Source of the DNA: an uncultured Clostridia bacterium
GTDB taxonomy: Bacteria; Bacillota; Clostridia; Christensenellales; Borkfalkiaceae
Length of the DNA stretch: 37,580 nucleotides
Direction of reading: 5' to 3'
NCBI GenBank assembly: GCA_947629575.1
Contig: CANREF010000014.1
Coordinates: 1-37,580 of the forward strand
A program made the position numbers and the translations under genes. Positions 9,419 to 19,042 of the stretch are shown here, in pieces. The notes beneath the pieces were generated by a model. The model did no database searches and had not been told where the DNA came from. It was given only the letters and a program-made list of their open reading frames with translations. Within the stretch, counting starts at the first letter, position 1; the number at the start of each line of letters is the position of its first letter.

Positions 9419-12175
9419 ATGAAAAAGAATTTCGCAATGAGAACGGTAGCTCTTTCCTTGGGAACGGTGCTCGGGCTCGGATTCTTCGCAGGCTGCGGCG
9501 GCGGAGAAGGCGATCCGCTCCCCGCCTATAAGGACAATCTCGTCATCATGACCGAAGATCTCAACGGGCTCTTCAATCCCTTCTATTCCACGGCGGGCAC
9601 GGATATGGACGTCGTGGGACAGACGCAGATCTCCATGCTCTCTACCGATGAGAACGGCAACCTTTCCTACGGGAACAACGAGGCCTGCCTTGTGCTCGAC
9701 ACCAAGAAGCAGACCAACGCGGAGGGGAACACCGAATATTACTATGTTCTCAAGAACGGACTGAAATTCTCCAACGGAGACCCCGTCACGATGAACGACG
9801 TCCTCTTCAACATGTACGTCTATCTCGACCCCGCCTATACGGGTTCGACCACGATGTATTCGACCAAGATCCTCGGCCTGCAGAGCTACAGAACGCAGAC
9901 CTATGTCCCGGACGACGGCGAGACGGCCGAAGACGAGACGGGGATCACGGCGTCGCTCTATGCGGCGAACAGAATTCTCGAACTCACCGAACTGTTCGAA
10001 TCTTTGATCGATACGAAGGGCGGCAAGTACACCGCTACGGAAGCTGAGATGAAAACGGCGATCTCGACGCACGTGTGCAACGATACCTATCTCACGGCGA
10101 TCGGCGAGACCGATCCGGAGAAGGCGAAAGAGCAACTTCTCGCGGACTACGAAGATTCCCTCAAAAAGTTCAGAGAAGAGCTCGAGAACGACTACAAGAG
10201 CGCCCGCAACTCCTATAACGACGCGCCCTACGATACCGTTCCCGTCTATTATAACGGTACGCAGGTCGCCACGGGCTTCAGCGAGATCATTGCGTTCCTC
10301 TATCACGAGAATTACGTGGATATGACCGATGATTGCTACGGCAAGAACGAAAACGGCGGCGTGGACAAGACGCAGATCATAAGGGTCAACCTCATCGACG
10401 ATCCGAGAAATTTCGCCGATTCGAACGCCGTCATCACGAAGGTCTATAACGACACCGTGCTTGCTTCATACAGCGAGATCCTGAACTATTGGGCGACTGG
10501 TACGCAGATGCGCACCGAGTTCGCTGCAAAGGCGAGGGAGATCATTCTCCACCAGAATCTCGGCAGCACGGGGCTCAAATACAAGAACATTTCGGGCATC
10601 GTCTCTTTGGGACATACGGAGGACGATAAGACCGTTCAAATCGGAGACAACACCTATACAGTCGCGCACGAACACGATCCCGTCAGCGGCGCACCCGTGA
10701 ACGAGGGAGAATACGACGTTCTCCGCATCACCATCAAGGGGATAGACCCCAAGGCGGAGTGGAACTTCGGCTTCACCGTAGCGCCGTACAGCTATTACTC
10801 CGACAAGGGCGGCAAATCCACCGTTACACAGAACAAGCTCAATGAAGGCGATGAACTCACCAAGACCCTTTGGCAAAATGTGACCGAGGTCAACATCGAA
10901 GATAACAAGTTCGGCGTCGCATGGGCGGATTTCGACTTCCACCAGAAGATCTTGCAAGGGGAGAACTCGTGGGGTCAGAGCAAGAACAAAGTTCCCCTCG
11001 GAGCGGGCCCTTACACCGCAACGGACAGGAGCGATTCCACCCAGCCTCAGGCAACGGGCTTTGTAGACGGGAACACCGTGTACTTCAAGGCAAATCCCAA
11101 CTTCTCCCTCGACGGCAAGACGACCAACAAGCCCAAGATCGAGCACATGCACTATGAAGTGACCGCCGTTTCCAACGCGCTCTCCTCGCTCGAGAGCGGA
11201 CAGGTGCACTTCGTCAGCCCGCAGTTCACGGGCAACAACATCCGCACGATCAATGAACTCAAGGCACGGGGCGCAGGCTCTGTGGACAGCTGGCAGCTCG
11301 GCTACGGCTACATCGGCATCAACGCGGGCGAAGTGAAGAACATCAATCTCCGTATGGCGATCATGTCCGCGCTCGACGCGCGCCTTGCCCTCGAGTACTA
11401 CGAAACGGGCACGGCAGTCAATATCGCCTTCCCGATGTCCGCAGTCAACTGGGCATATCCCCGCTCGGCGGGCAACTCCTACGACGGCGCAAATCCCACC
11501 GCAAACATGGAGATCAACAACGGGAAGTCCTACACGCAGTTCACAAACGACGAGGATGCCAAGGCCAAGATCAGAGACTATATGGCAAAAGCGGGCAATC
11601 CTTCGGGAGACGAGCTTAAGTTCGAGTTCACCATCGCAGGGTCGAACATGTACGATCACCCCGCCTATCTTGTCTTCAAGAAGGCAATGGAACTTCTGAA
11701 CGACTGCGGCTGGCAGGTCAGCCTGAAGCCCGACGCCAACGCCCTCACCAAGCTCGCCACAGGTTCGCTTGCGGTCTGGGCGGCTGCTTGGGGCTCGACA
11801 ATCGACCCCGATATGTATCAGGTCTATCACAAGAATTCGACGGCGACGAGCGTCATCGCATGGGGCTATGACGACATCCTTGCCGACAGAAATACCTATT
11901 CGACGGAATACGGCATTTTGCAGAATCTCTCCGACGTCATCGACGACGCGCGCGAGGTGGATTCCCGCGAAACGCGTACGCAGTTGTACAGGAAAGCGCT
12001 TGGCTATGTGCTCGATCTTGCCGTGGAGTTCCCGCTCTATCAGAGAAAGGTGCTCTACGCCTACAACCTCAACGTCATCAAGGAGAGCTCTTTGCCTCAT
12101 AAGGAAGACGGCAGCCTTCTGATCAATCCCTACACTTCACCGCTCTCGAGGATCTGGGAAGTCGAATTCGCTTGA
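9419..12175 (+). CDS. oppA: Oligopeptide ABC transporter substrate-binding lipoprotein (OppA-like)
   Basis: 918 residues, SBP_bac_5 family, with AGGAG six to ten bases before the ATG. The lipobox FAGC places the lipid-modified residue at Cys26. Family hallmarks are the N-lobe segment YYVLKNGLKFSNGDPVTMNDV and the later GAGPYTAT and NLRMAIMSALD segments. Typical members are about 500-600 residues; the excess lies mainly at about 158-430, a charged, largely helical insertion between the entry motif and the next core strand (VLRITIKG). It captures peptides outside the membrane and hands them to the OppBC channel encoded next. The family is clear; peptide specificity is not readable, and the insertion has no function I can assign. 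Confidence 0.88.
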   Translation: MKKNFAMRTVALSLGTVLGLGFFAGCGGGEGDPLPAYKDNLVIMTEDLNGLFNPFYSTAGTDMDVVGQTQISMLSTDENGNLSYGNNEACLVLDTKKQTNAEGNTEYYYVLKNGLKFSNGDPVTMNDVLFNMYVYLDPAYTGSTTMYSTKILGLQSYRTQTYVPDDGETAEDETGITASLYAANRILELTELFESLIDTKGGKYTATEAEMKTAISTHVCNDTYLTAIGETDPEKAKEQLLADYEDSLKKFREELENDYKSARNSYNDAPYDTVPVYYNGTQVATGFSEIIAFLYHENYVDMTDDCYGKNENGGVDKTQIIRVNLIDDPRNFADSNAVITKVYNDTVLASYSEILNYWATGTQMRTEFAAKAREIILHQNLGSTGLKYKNISGIVSLGHTEDDKTVQIGDNTYTVAHEHDPVSGAPVNEGEYDVLRITIKGIDPKAEWNFGFTVAPYSYYSDKGGKSTVTQNKLNEGDELTKTLWQNVTEVNIEDNKFGVAWADFDFHQKILQGENSWGQSKNKVPLGAGPYTATDRSDSTQPQATGFVDGNTVYFKANPNFSLDGKTTNKPKIEHMHYEVTAVSNALSSLESGQVHFVSPQFTGNNIRTINELKARGAGSVDSWQLGYGYIGINAGEVKNINLRMAIMSALDARLALEYYETGTAVNIAFPMSAVNWAYPRSAGNSYDGANPTANMEINNGKSYTQFTNDEDAKAKIRDYMAKAGNPSGDELKFEFTIAGSNMYDHPAYLVFKKAMELLNDCGWQVSLKPDANALTKLATGSLAVWAAAWGSTIDPDMYQVYHKNSTATSVIAWGYDDILADRNTYSTEYGILQNLSDVIDDAREVDSRETRTQLYRKALGYVLDLAVEFPLYQRKVLYAYNLNVIKESSLPHKEDGSLLINPYTSPLSRIWEVEFA

Positions 12176-12185
12176 TCTCAAGGCA

Positions 12186-12296
12186 AGTCCCGCGCTAAGC
12201 CGCGGACTCAATGCGCCCCCTGGGCAAAGCCGAAGGGCGTGCGCTGAAAAGTGCCGAAATATGAAGAAAGTCGTGCCCGTTTTTTGCGGGCACGAC
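12186..12296 (+). promoter_or_regulatory. Stem-loop cluster between oppA and oppB
   Basis: Three successive inverted repeats fill the gap. They lie at 12186-12208 (AGTCC/GGACT with GC extension), about 12212-12245 (GCGCCC/GGGCG), and a perfect 10-bp stem GTCGTGCCCG (12270-12279)/CGGGCACGAC (12287-12296). The last stem ends four bases before the oppB ribosome binding site. No T-run follows, so this looks more like an mRNA-stabilising or partial-attenuation structure than a full terminator. Such structures let the binding protein be made in excess over the permease. Confidence 0.55.
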
Positions 12297-12309
12297 TATG
12301 GAGTTTATT

Positions 12310-13305
12310 ATGCTCAAATATATCCTCAAAAGATTGGGACTGTCCGTCATCATTCTGCTCGGCGTCTCCCTGATCATCTACTTCTTGGTCAGGCTCATGC
12401 CCGTAGACTTTGTCATGCGGCGTCTCACCGAAATGAACCAGGGCGGCGCGCAGATCCCGCAGGAGGTCGTCGAGGCGATGTATGCCCGCTACGGCCTGTC
12501 CGATTCGTCCTTCTTCGGCATTCTCAAGGGCTACGGAACGTGGCTCTGGTCGCTGTGCAGGCTCGACTTCGGTGAGAGCTTCGTCTCACAGGAAAAGGTC
12601 GTCACCGAGATCGCCAACAAGATGGGCGTTTCCTTCGGCATCGCCTTTGTCTCGATCATCTTCGAATATCTCATCGCGATCCCGCTCGGCGTCACTGCGG
12701 CAACGCACCAGTATTCCATTCGCGACTACGTTGTTACCGTCTTTGTCATGATCGGTATCTCCCTTCCCGCCTTCTTCCTCGGGCGCGTCCTGCAGAGGGC
12801 GTTCGGTCCCGGCGGATTGAATTGGTTCTATCCCTCAGGGCTCGAAAATACCGCGGCGAATATGGGCTTCTTCGGGAAGTTGGGCGACTATCTGCGCCAT
12901 CTCACCCTACCTATCCTCACCACGGTCATTCTCGGCATCGGCGGAACGATGCGTTACATGCGCACGAATATGCTCGAAGTGCTCAATTCCGACTATATCC
13001 GCACCGCGCGCGCCAAGGGGCTCAAGGAGAGCAAGGTCATCTATAAACACGCCTTCCGCAACACGATGATCCCCATCGTCACGATGATGGCGGGCGTGCT
13101 GCCCGGGCTGTTCTCGGGCGCAATGATCACCGAGACGGTGTTCGGCTTGCCCGGTATCGGCGAATGGGCGCTCAGCGTCACCCAGCAGGGGGATATCCCC
13201 GTTATCATGACATACAACATGTTCCTCGCCTTTTTGAGCGTCATCGGGGTGCTTCTCTCCGACCTCATGTATGTCGTCGTAGACCCTCGCGTCAAATTGT
13301 CTTAA
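12310..13305 (+). CDS. oppB: Oligopeptide ABC transporter permease OppB
   Basis: 331 residues from the ATG at 12310, chosen because GGAG (12300-12303) sits six bases ahead of it; an in-frame ATG at 12298 would overlap that site. Type-1 ABC importer permease (BPD_transp_1) with an N-terminal helix (residues about 8-28) followed by a soluble stretch and five more helices. The EAA loop that contacts the ATPases is seen as SDYIRTARAKGLKESKV, and ETVFGLPGIG is the typical OppB/DppB segment after it. Length is normal for the family. With OppC it forms the membrane channel. The stop is followed at once by the AGGAG of oppC. Confidence 0.93.
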   Translation: MLKYILKRLGLSVIILLGVSLIIYFLVRLMPVDFVMRRLTEMNQGGAQIPQEVVEAMYARYGLSDSSFFGILKGYGTWLWSLCRLDFGESFVSQEKVVTEIANKMGVSFGIAFVSIIFEYLIAIPLGVTAATHQYSIRDYVVTVFVMIGISLPAFFLGRVLQRAFGPGGLNWFYPSGLENTAANMGFFGKLGDYLRHLTLPILTTVILGIGGTMRYMRTNMLEVLNSDYIRTARAKGLKESKVIYKHAFRNTMIPIVTMMAGVLPGLFSGAMITETVFGLPGIGEWALSVTQQGDIPVIMTYNMFLAFLSVIGVLLSDLMYVVVDPRVKLS

Positions 13306-13317
13306 AGGAGATCGCTT

Positions 13318-14586
13318 ATGGAAAACAGAGATGATTTATTAAACGAACTCCTTCTGGAAGCGGTCAAAGAGGAAGACGCCTTCGTAGCCGCTCCCGTAAA
13401 AGAGGCAACCGCTCCCGTAAAGATCGTTCCCAACGCCGTGCAGTCGGTAAAACCCTCTGCGCCCGCCGAGGAAACGCCCGTGCAGGAAGCGCCCGTGCGG
13501 GAAGTTCCCGCGCCCCAAGGCGAGACGGGGGAAGAGCAGGACTTTGAAGACGGCGAAAAGCCGCTCGATAAGAACGTCCGCCTGATGTCCCCGGGCAGAA
13601 TGGTCGCACGGAGATTCTTCCGCTCCAAACTGTCCATCATCGGGCTCGTGATGATCCTGTCTTTGATCATTTTCTCGTGGCTCGGTCCTCCCATCATGTC
13701 CGCCATTCCGCGCTCCCACGGCGGCGGCTGGACGGAAACGACGACCGACTACGACGCGCCTCCCGGCTTCGGGGAGGACAACCCGCTCATCGCAGTGGAT
13801 GAGGACGGCGACGGCAAGGCCGATTACTCGTTCTATCAGGTCGTCGAGACCCAGCCGCTCATCAACAAGCGCACCCGTCCGAGCGCCGCGCACTGGCTCG
13901 GCACAGACGAAACGGGCATGGACGTCTTCGTCCGCCTCATGTACGGCGGGCAGAAATCGCTTGCGATCAGCTTTATCGCCGTGTTCGCGATCACGATCAT
14001 CGGCATCATCTTCGGCGGTTTTGCGGGGTACTTCGGCGGGAAAGTGGATAACGTCATCATGCGTATCTGCGATATCCTCATGTGCCTTCCCGGGCTTCCC
14101 ATCCTATTGATATTGGGCTCGTTGCTCGACGCGATGAAAGTGCCCGTCAACGACCGAATATACTTTTTGATGCTGTTCTTGACGATCTTCTCATGGTCGG
14201 GAACTGCGCGGCTCGTCCGAGGGCAGATCCTGTCTTTGAGGGAACAGGAGTACATGGTCGCCGCGGAGGCAATGGGCTATTCCACGGTGCGAAAGATCTT
14301 CAAACATCTCGTCCCGAACGTCATGCCGCAACTCATCGTCGCCATGACGCTCTCCCTCGGCAGCATGATCCTGTACGAGGCGTCGCTCTCCTATTTGGGG
14401 CTCGGCGTGCCCGCGCCCTACGCTTCGTGGGGCTCTATGGTAAATGCGGCGGAGAATTCGGAGATCCTCGAAAACTACTTCAACATCTGGGGGCCGCCCG
14501 GAATCTGTATCATCATCGCAGTGCTCGGCTTCAACTTTGTGGGAGACGGCCTGCGCGACGCGCTCGACCCCAAGATGAGGAGATGA
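13318..14586 (+). CDS. oppC: Oligopeptide ABC transporter permease OppC with extended N-terminus and Ca-loop motif
   Basis: 422 residues, longer than the usual 290-350. Residues 1 to about 95 form a Pro/Val/Glu-rich, probably disordered cytoplasmic tail before the first membrane helix (about 99-123). The extracytoplasmic segment after this helix carries D161-E-D163-G-D165-G-K-A-D169, which matches the DxDxDGxxD calcium-loop pattern. The permease core is normal: HWLGTDETGMDVFVRL, several helices, and the EAA loop MVAAEAMGYSTVRKI. It pairs with OppB to form the peptide channel. The gene ends one base before oppD, so the two are probably translationally coupled. Confidence 0.92.
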   Translation: MENRDDLLNELLLEAVKEEDAFVAAPVKEATAPVKIVPNAVQSVKPSAPAEETPVQEAPVREVPAPQGETGEEQDFEDGEKPLDKNVRLMSPGRMVARRFFRSKLSIIGLVMILSLIIFSWLGPPIMSAIPRSHGGGWTETTTDYDAPPGFGEDNPLIAVDEDGDGKADYSFYQVVETQPLINKRTRPSAAHWLGTDETGMDVFVRLMYGGQKSLAISFIAVFAITIIGIIFGGFAGYFGGKVDNVIMRICDILMCLPGLPILLILGSLLDAMKVPVNDRIYFLMLFLTIFSWSGTARLVRGQILSLREQEYMVAAEAMGYSTVRKIFKHLVPNVMPQLIVAMTLSLGSMILYEASLSYLGLGVPAPYASWGSMVNAAENSEILENYFNIWGPPGICIIIAVLGFNFVGDGLRDALDPKMRR

Positions 14587-14587
14587 T

Positions 14588-15944
<1,357 letters not shown>

Positions 15945-15955
<11 letters not shown>

Positions 15956-17141
15956 GAAAACGGAATCTTACGAGGAGGCGCTCGAAAAGGAAGAGCGCAT
16001 AGCGGAGGAAGAGCGCACGAAAACGGGCGAATTCGCCTCCTTCGACGACGCCGCGGAAGCGGAGAAGGAAGAGGCACTGCGCGCGGAAAGGGCGAAGGCG
16101 GATGAACAGCTCCCGCCCGATCCCGAAGCGCTCCTCGAAGTAAGGCATCTCAAAAAGTATTTCCCCCTCAAAAAGAGCCTCGGCGGCAAGGTGCTCGTCT
16201 CTCTGCGCGCCGTGGACGACGTTTCGTTCAAGCTCAAAGCGGGGGAGACGCTCGGCATCGTCGGCGAGTCTGGCTGCGGCAAGACGACGCTGGGAAGGAC
16301 GATCCTCAAGCTCTATGAGCCCACCGAGGGACAGATCTTCTTCGACGGACAGGATATTGCAAACTACAAGCCCTCCAAGATGAGACCGCTGCGCACCCAA
16401 ATGCAGATCATCTTTCAGGACCCCTATTCCTCTCTGCCGCCGCGCAGCACGGTGGGGGGCATCCTCTCCGAGCCCGTCAAGGTGCATAAGATCGTTCCGA
16501 AGTCGGAGATCAAGTCTTATGTGCTCAAGATCATGGAACAGTGCGGCTTGCGGGACTACTATTATGAACGCTATCCGCATGAATTCTCGGGCGGACAGCG
16601 CCAACGTATCTGCATCGCCCGCGCCCTTACCGTGAATCCCAAACTCGTCATCTGCGACGAGCCCGTCTCCGCGCTCGATGTCTCCATTCAGGCGCAGATC
16701 ATCAACCTGCTCAAAAAGCTGCAAATGACGATGGGATTTACCTATCTGTTCATTTCGCACGATCTCTCCGTCGTAAAGCATATTTCGGACAGGATCGGCG
16801 TCATGTATCTCGGCTCTATGGTGGAATTCGGGGACAAGGACAGCATTTTCTCCAATCCCCTGCACCCTTACACGCAGGCGCTCTTTTCGGCAGTCCCCAA
16901 TCCCAATCCCGACGTCAAGATGAAACGCATCGTGCTCAAGGGGGATATTCCCTCTCCCGCGAATCCGCCCAAGGGGTGCAAATTCCACACCCGTTGCCCG
17001 AAAGCAATGGAGATCTGCAGCCATATCGCGCCGGTGTACAAGGAGTACGAGCCGGGGCACTTTGCCGCTTGCCATTGCTACCCGCAGGGGGAAGATACTC
17101 CCGTCGCCGAGAGAATGGAAGCCGTCACCATGGAGGAGTGA
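15945..17141 (+). CDS. oppF: Oligopeptide ABC transporter ATPase OppF
   Basis: 398 residues from the ATG at 15945, which has AAGGAG seven bases upstream; the start overlaps the oppD stop by 11 bases. An earlier in-frame ATG (15927) lacks such spacing. Residues 1-62 are a Glu/Lys/Ala-rich, probably coiled-coil tail that is absent from typical members. The ABC core has Walker A GESGCGKTT from 107, Q-loop IFQDPYSSL, signature FSGGQRQR from 214, Walker B LVICDEP near 234-240 and H-loop FISHDL. The C-terminal oligopeptide domain has CKFHTRC, a further Cys and HFAACH. OppD and OppF form the ATPase pair on the cytoplasmic face. Confidence 0.93.
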
Positions 17142-17386
17142 TGTCCGAAAAAAAGGATGAAAAAAAAGAACGGAAGGTGAAGATCGTCTATTACGATGAC
17201 GGCTCTACCGTCGCGGATATGCAGGGAACGCGGAAGGATAAAACGCCGCGGCAAAAAGTTCCCTTCCGCGAGCGGGCGCGCACCTTCTTTACGGTGATGA
17301 AGAAGATGGTCATCCCCATGCTCATCACGCTTGCGGCGCTCACGCTCGTGTACATCATCATGCTCGCCGCCGCAGGAAAATTGTAA
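17141..17386 (+). CDS. Small single-span membrane protein coupled to oppF, unknown function
   Basis: 81 residues. Its ATG shares one base with the oppF stop (TGATG arrangement), and GGAGG lies four bases upstream, so translation is probably coupled to oppF. The first 55 or so residues are strongly charged (Lys/Glu/Arg) and contain KVKIVYYDDGSTVADM. Residues about 58-78 form one hydrophobic helix, leaving only a short tail, so the N-terminus should face the cytoplasm. I recognise no family. Being the last gene before the terminator suggests a role with the Opp importer, for example as an accessory or assembly subunit; that is inference from position only. Confidence 0.7.
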   Translation: MSEKKDEKKERKVKIVYYDDGSTVADMQGTRKDKTPRQKVPFRERARTFFTVMKKMVIPMLITLAALTLVYIIMLAAAGKL

Positions 17387-17392
17387 AATGAG

Positions 17393-17414
17393 AACCGCCC
17401 TATGGGCGGTTTTT
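17393..17414 (+). terminator. Rho-independent terminator of the opp operon
   Basis: AACCGCCC (17393-17400) pairs with GGGCGGTT (17404-17411) around the loop TAT, giving eight base pairs followed by a T-run. It lies seven bases after the stop of the small membrane protein gene. Confidence 0.9.
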
Positions 17415-17830
17415 CATTGACCTCTTTTGAAGAGGGGCGTGTCGCTTGTCGCCCCTCATAGGAGAGATGTCGCGAGCGAAGCGCCCCGCGCCATTCCGCG
17501 CGCGCCCCCTTGCCCACCCCTTGAGGGGTGGGTGGCACGAACGACGTGAGTGACGGGAGGGGTGCTGCGTGAACAAACAGACACCCCCTCAGTCTCGGCT
17601 AACGCCTCGCCAGCTCCCCCTCAAGGGGCAGCCAAGAACACCACCCCCTTGATCCGTTTTGGCGGCAGGGACCGCCAAAACCCCGTCGCGCTTTTACAGC
17701 GCTCCTGTCGCGGCGCCCCTCACAGCCCGCAGGGCTGTTGAGGAGAACGGCGCCGCTCCACCCCTCAAGGGGTAGCCGAGAGCGCTGCCACCCCCTGCGC
17801 CGACTTTGCCGTTTTTTCCCATATGGGAAG
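17415..17830. repeat. Cluster of palindromic repeats (non-coding)
   Basis: No credible gene is present. In order the stretch holds GAGGGGCG/CGCCCCTC (17432-17439/17450-17457); the 112-bp element described separately (17517-17628); a perfect 9-bp stem TTTTGGCGG/CCGCCAAAA (17657-17665/17672-17680); a large hairpin with outer GGCGCC/GGCGCC and inner CAGCCC/GGGCTG (17712-17754); and ACCCCT/AGGGGT (17760-17773). The short open frames here are translations of these palindromes. The dense nesting suggests repeated insertion of small mobile or REP-like units downstream of a terminator. Confidence 0.75.
17517..17628. repeat. MITE-like dispersed repeat, copy 1
   Basis: 112 bp bounded by the inverted ends CCCCTTGAGGGG and CCCCTCAAGGGG. 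The interior has a small hairpin (CACG/CGTG) and the blocks ACAGACACCCCCTCAGTCTC and AGCTCCCCCTCAAGGGGCAG shared with the copy at 37214-37322. There is no coding capacity, so any movement would need a transposase supplied elsewhere. I know of similar short repeats in Clostridia genomes but cannot name this family. Confidence 0.7.
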
Positions 17831-17844
17831 AGCGGTATTTTTTC

Positions 17845-17873
17845 TTGACATCTTTTTTCATATCCTGTATAAT
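17845..17873 (+). promoter_or_regulatory. Perfect sigma-A promoter of the phospholipid operon
   Basis: TTGACA (17845-17850), a 17-base spacer and TATAAT (17868-17873) match the consensus exactly. Transcription should begin near 17880, which argues against use of the in-frame GTG at 17879 and for the ATG at 17906. Confidence 0.85.
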
Positions 17874-17905
17874 ATAAAGTGATAAACTATTCAAATGGGC
17901 AACTC

Positions 17906-19042
17906 ATGGGTAAGAAACTGAACAAACGCGTCAAAAAACAGCTTTTGAATATTCTTTTTCTTGCCATACTCATCGGCATCACCCTCATCATCGTCTTCGT
18001 CGTAAATAAGGGCTTCTCCTTCAAAGATCTCGGGATCTTTCTCAAGGGCTGCTCTTCGCGCTGGTATTGGCTGCTTGCGGCATTTGCCGCTTCCGCCCTC
18101 TTTGTCGTATTCGAGGGAGTGAGCCTCTTCTTCATCCTGCGCGGGTTGGGAGAAAAGCCGCGGGTGTTCTCCTCCATGGTCTACTCCTCGGCGGACGTGT
18201 ACTATTCTGCGATCACCCCCTCGGCAACGGGCGGACAGCCCGCCTCCGCCTACTATATGGTAAAGGACGGGATCGGCGCGGGGAAGTCGTCCTTTGCCCT
18301 CGTGTTCAACCTCATCGGCTACACGACGGCGATCCTCATCATCGGTTTTACGGCGCTCATCCTGCGGCCCTCCTATTTCGGAGCGATCGACAACTGGTTC
18401 ATGCACCTTCTGATCATCCTCGGCTTTGTACTGCAGGGACTGCTGCTTGCCTTTTTCATCGCCTGTATGTTCTGCGGCGGCGCGGTGAAAAAGATGGGGA
18501 ACGGGCTCATTTCTCTTCTCGTCAAGCTGCACATCGTCAAAAAACCCGAGAAGTGGCGCAAAAAACTTGCCGACGAGGTGGAAAAATATAAGGAATGCCG
18601 TCAAGCCATCCGCACAAAGCCGCTCATGACGGTCGCGAATTTTTTCTTCAACCTGCTGCAGCGGGTGAGCCATGTGCTCGTCTCCTGCTTCGTCTGTATG
18701 GCGGCAGCCCCCGAGGCGCACTTCATCGATCTGTTCGTGCTCGAGTCCTTTGTCCTTGTGGGCTATAACTCCATCCCTCTGCCCGGCGGGGTGGGGGCGT
18801 TCGAGAGCTTATATATCAACATCTATTGCGTCTGTTTCCCCGCTGCGGACAATTTCATTCTGTCCGCAATGATGGTCACGCGGTTCATCTCCTACTATTT
18901 GAGGATGATCGTATGCGGGATCATCACATTGGGGTATCACGTCCATTTGGTGCGGAAGATAGGGAAAGAGAATTTTTCCCGGGAGAATGAAGAAATCAAC
19001 GGAGAGTATGCAAATGAAAGTAGAGAGGGAGAACAAACGTAA
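17906..19042 (+). CDS. Flippase-like / LPG-synthase transmembrane-domain protein
   Basis: 378 residues from the ATG at 17906; the start is inferred from the promoter position, and the ribosome binding site is weak. The protein is polytopic, with roughly eight hydrophobic helices, and belongs to the UPF0104/LPG_synthase_TM superfamily (YbhN and the membrane domain of MprF). Markers are the central ITPSATGGQPASAYYM segment and the late PLPGGVGAFE motif near residue 292. MprF relatives move aminoacylated phosphatidylglycerol across the membrane; this protein lacks the aminoacyltransferase domain, so it is more likely a lipid or polyprenyl-glycan flippase. Its position before the phosphatidylserine synthase and decarboxylase genes supports a lipid role. 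The substrate is unknown. Confidence 0.8.
   Translation: MGKKLNKRVKKQLLNILFLAILIGITLIIVFVVNKGFSFKDLGIFLKGCSSRWYWLLAAFAASALFVVFEGVSLFFILRGLGEKPRVFSSMVYSSADVYYSAITPSATGGQPASAYYMVKDGIGAGKSSFALVFNLIGYTTAILIIGFTALILRPSYFGAIDNWFMHLLIILGFVLQGLLLAFFIACMFCGGAVKKMGNGLISLLVKLHIVKKPEKWRKKLADEVEKYKECRQAIRTKPLMTVANFFFNLLQRVSHVLVSCFVCMAAAPEAHFIDLFVLESFVLVGYNSIPLPGGVGAFESLYINIYCVCFPAADNFILSAMMVTRFISYYLRMIVCGIITLGYHVHLVRKIGKENFSRENEEINGEYANESREGEQT

Noticed and set aside
10466..12100. 544-codon - strand frame opposite oppA
   Set aside because: It is a codon-bias shadow; oppA has a lipobox, a ribosome binding site and family motifs in the + frame.
17550..17894. Short open frames in the region between the opp and lipid operons
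   Set aside because: They are translations of palindromic repeats, Pro/Arg-rich, without start signals.
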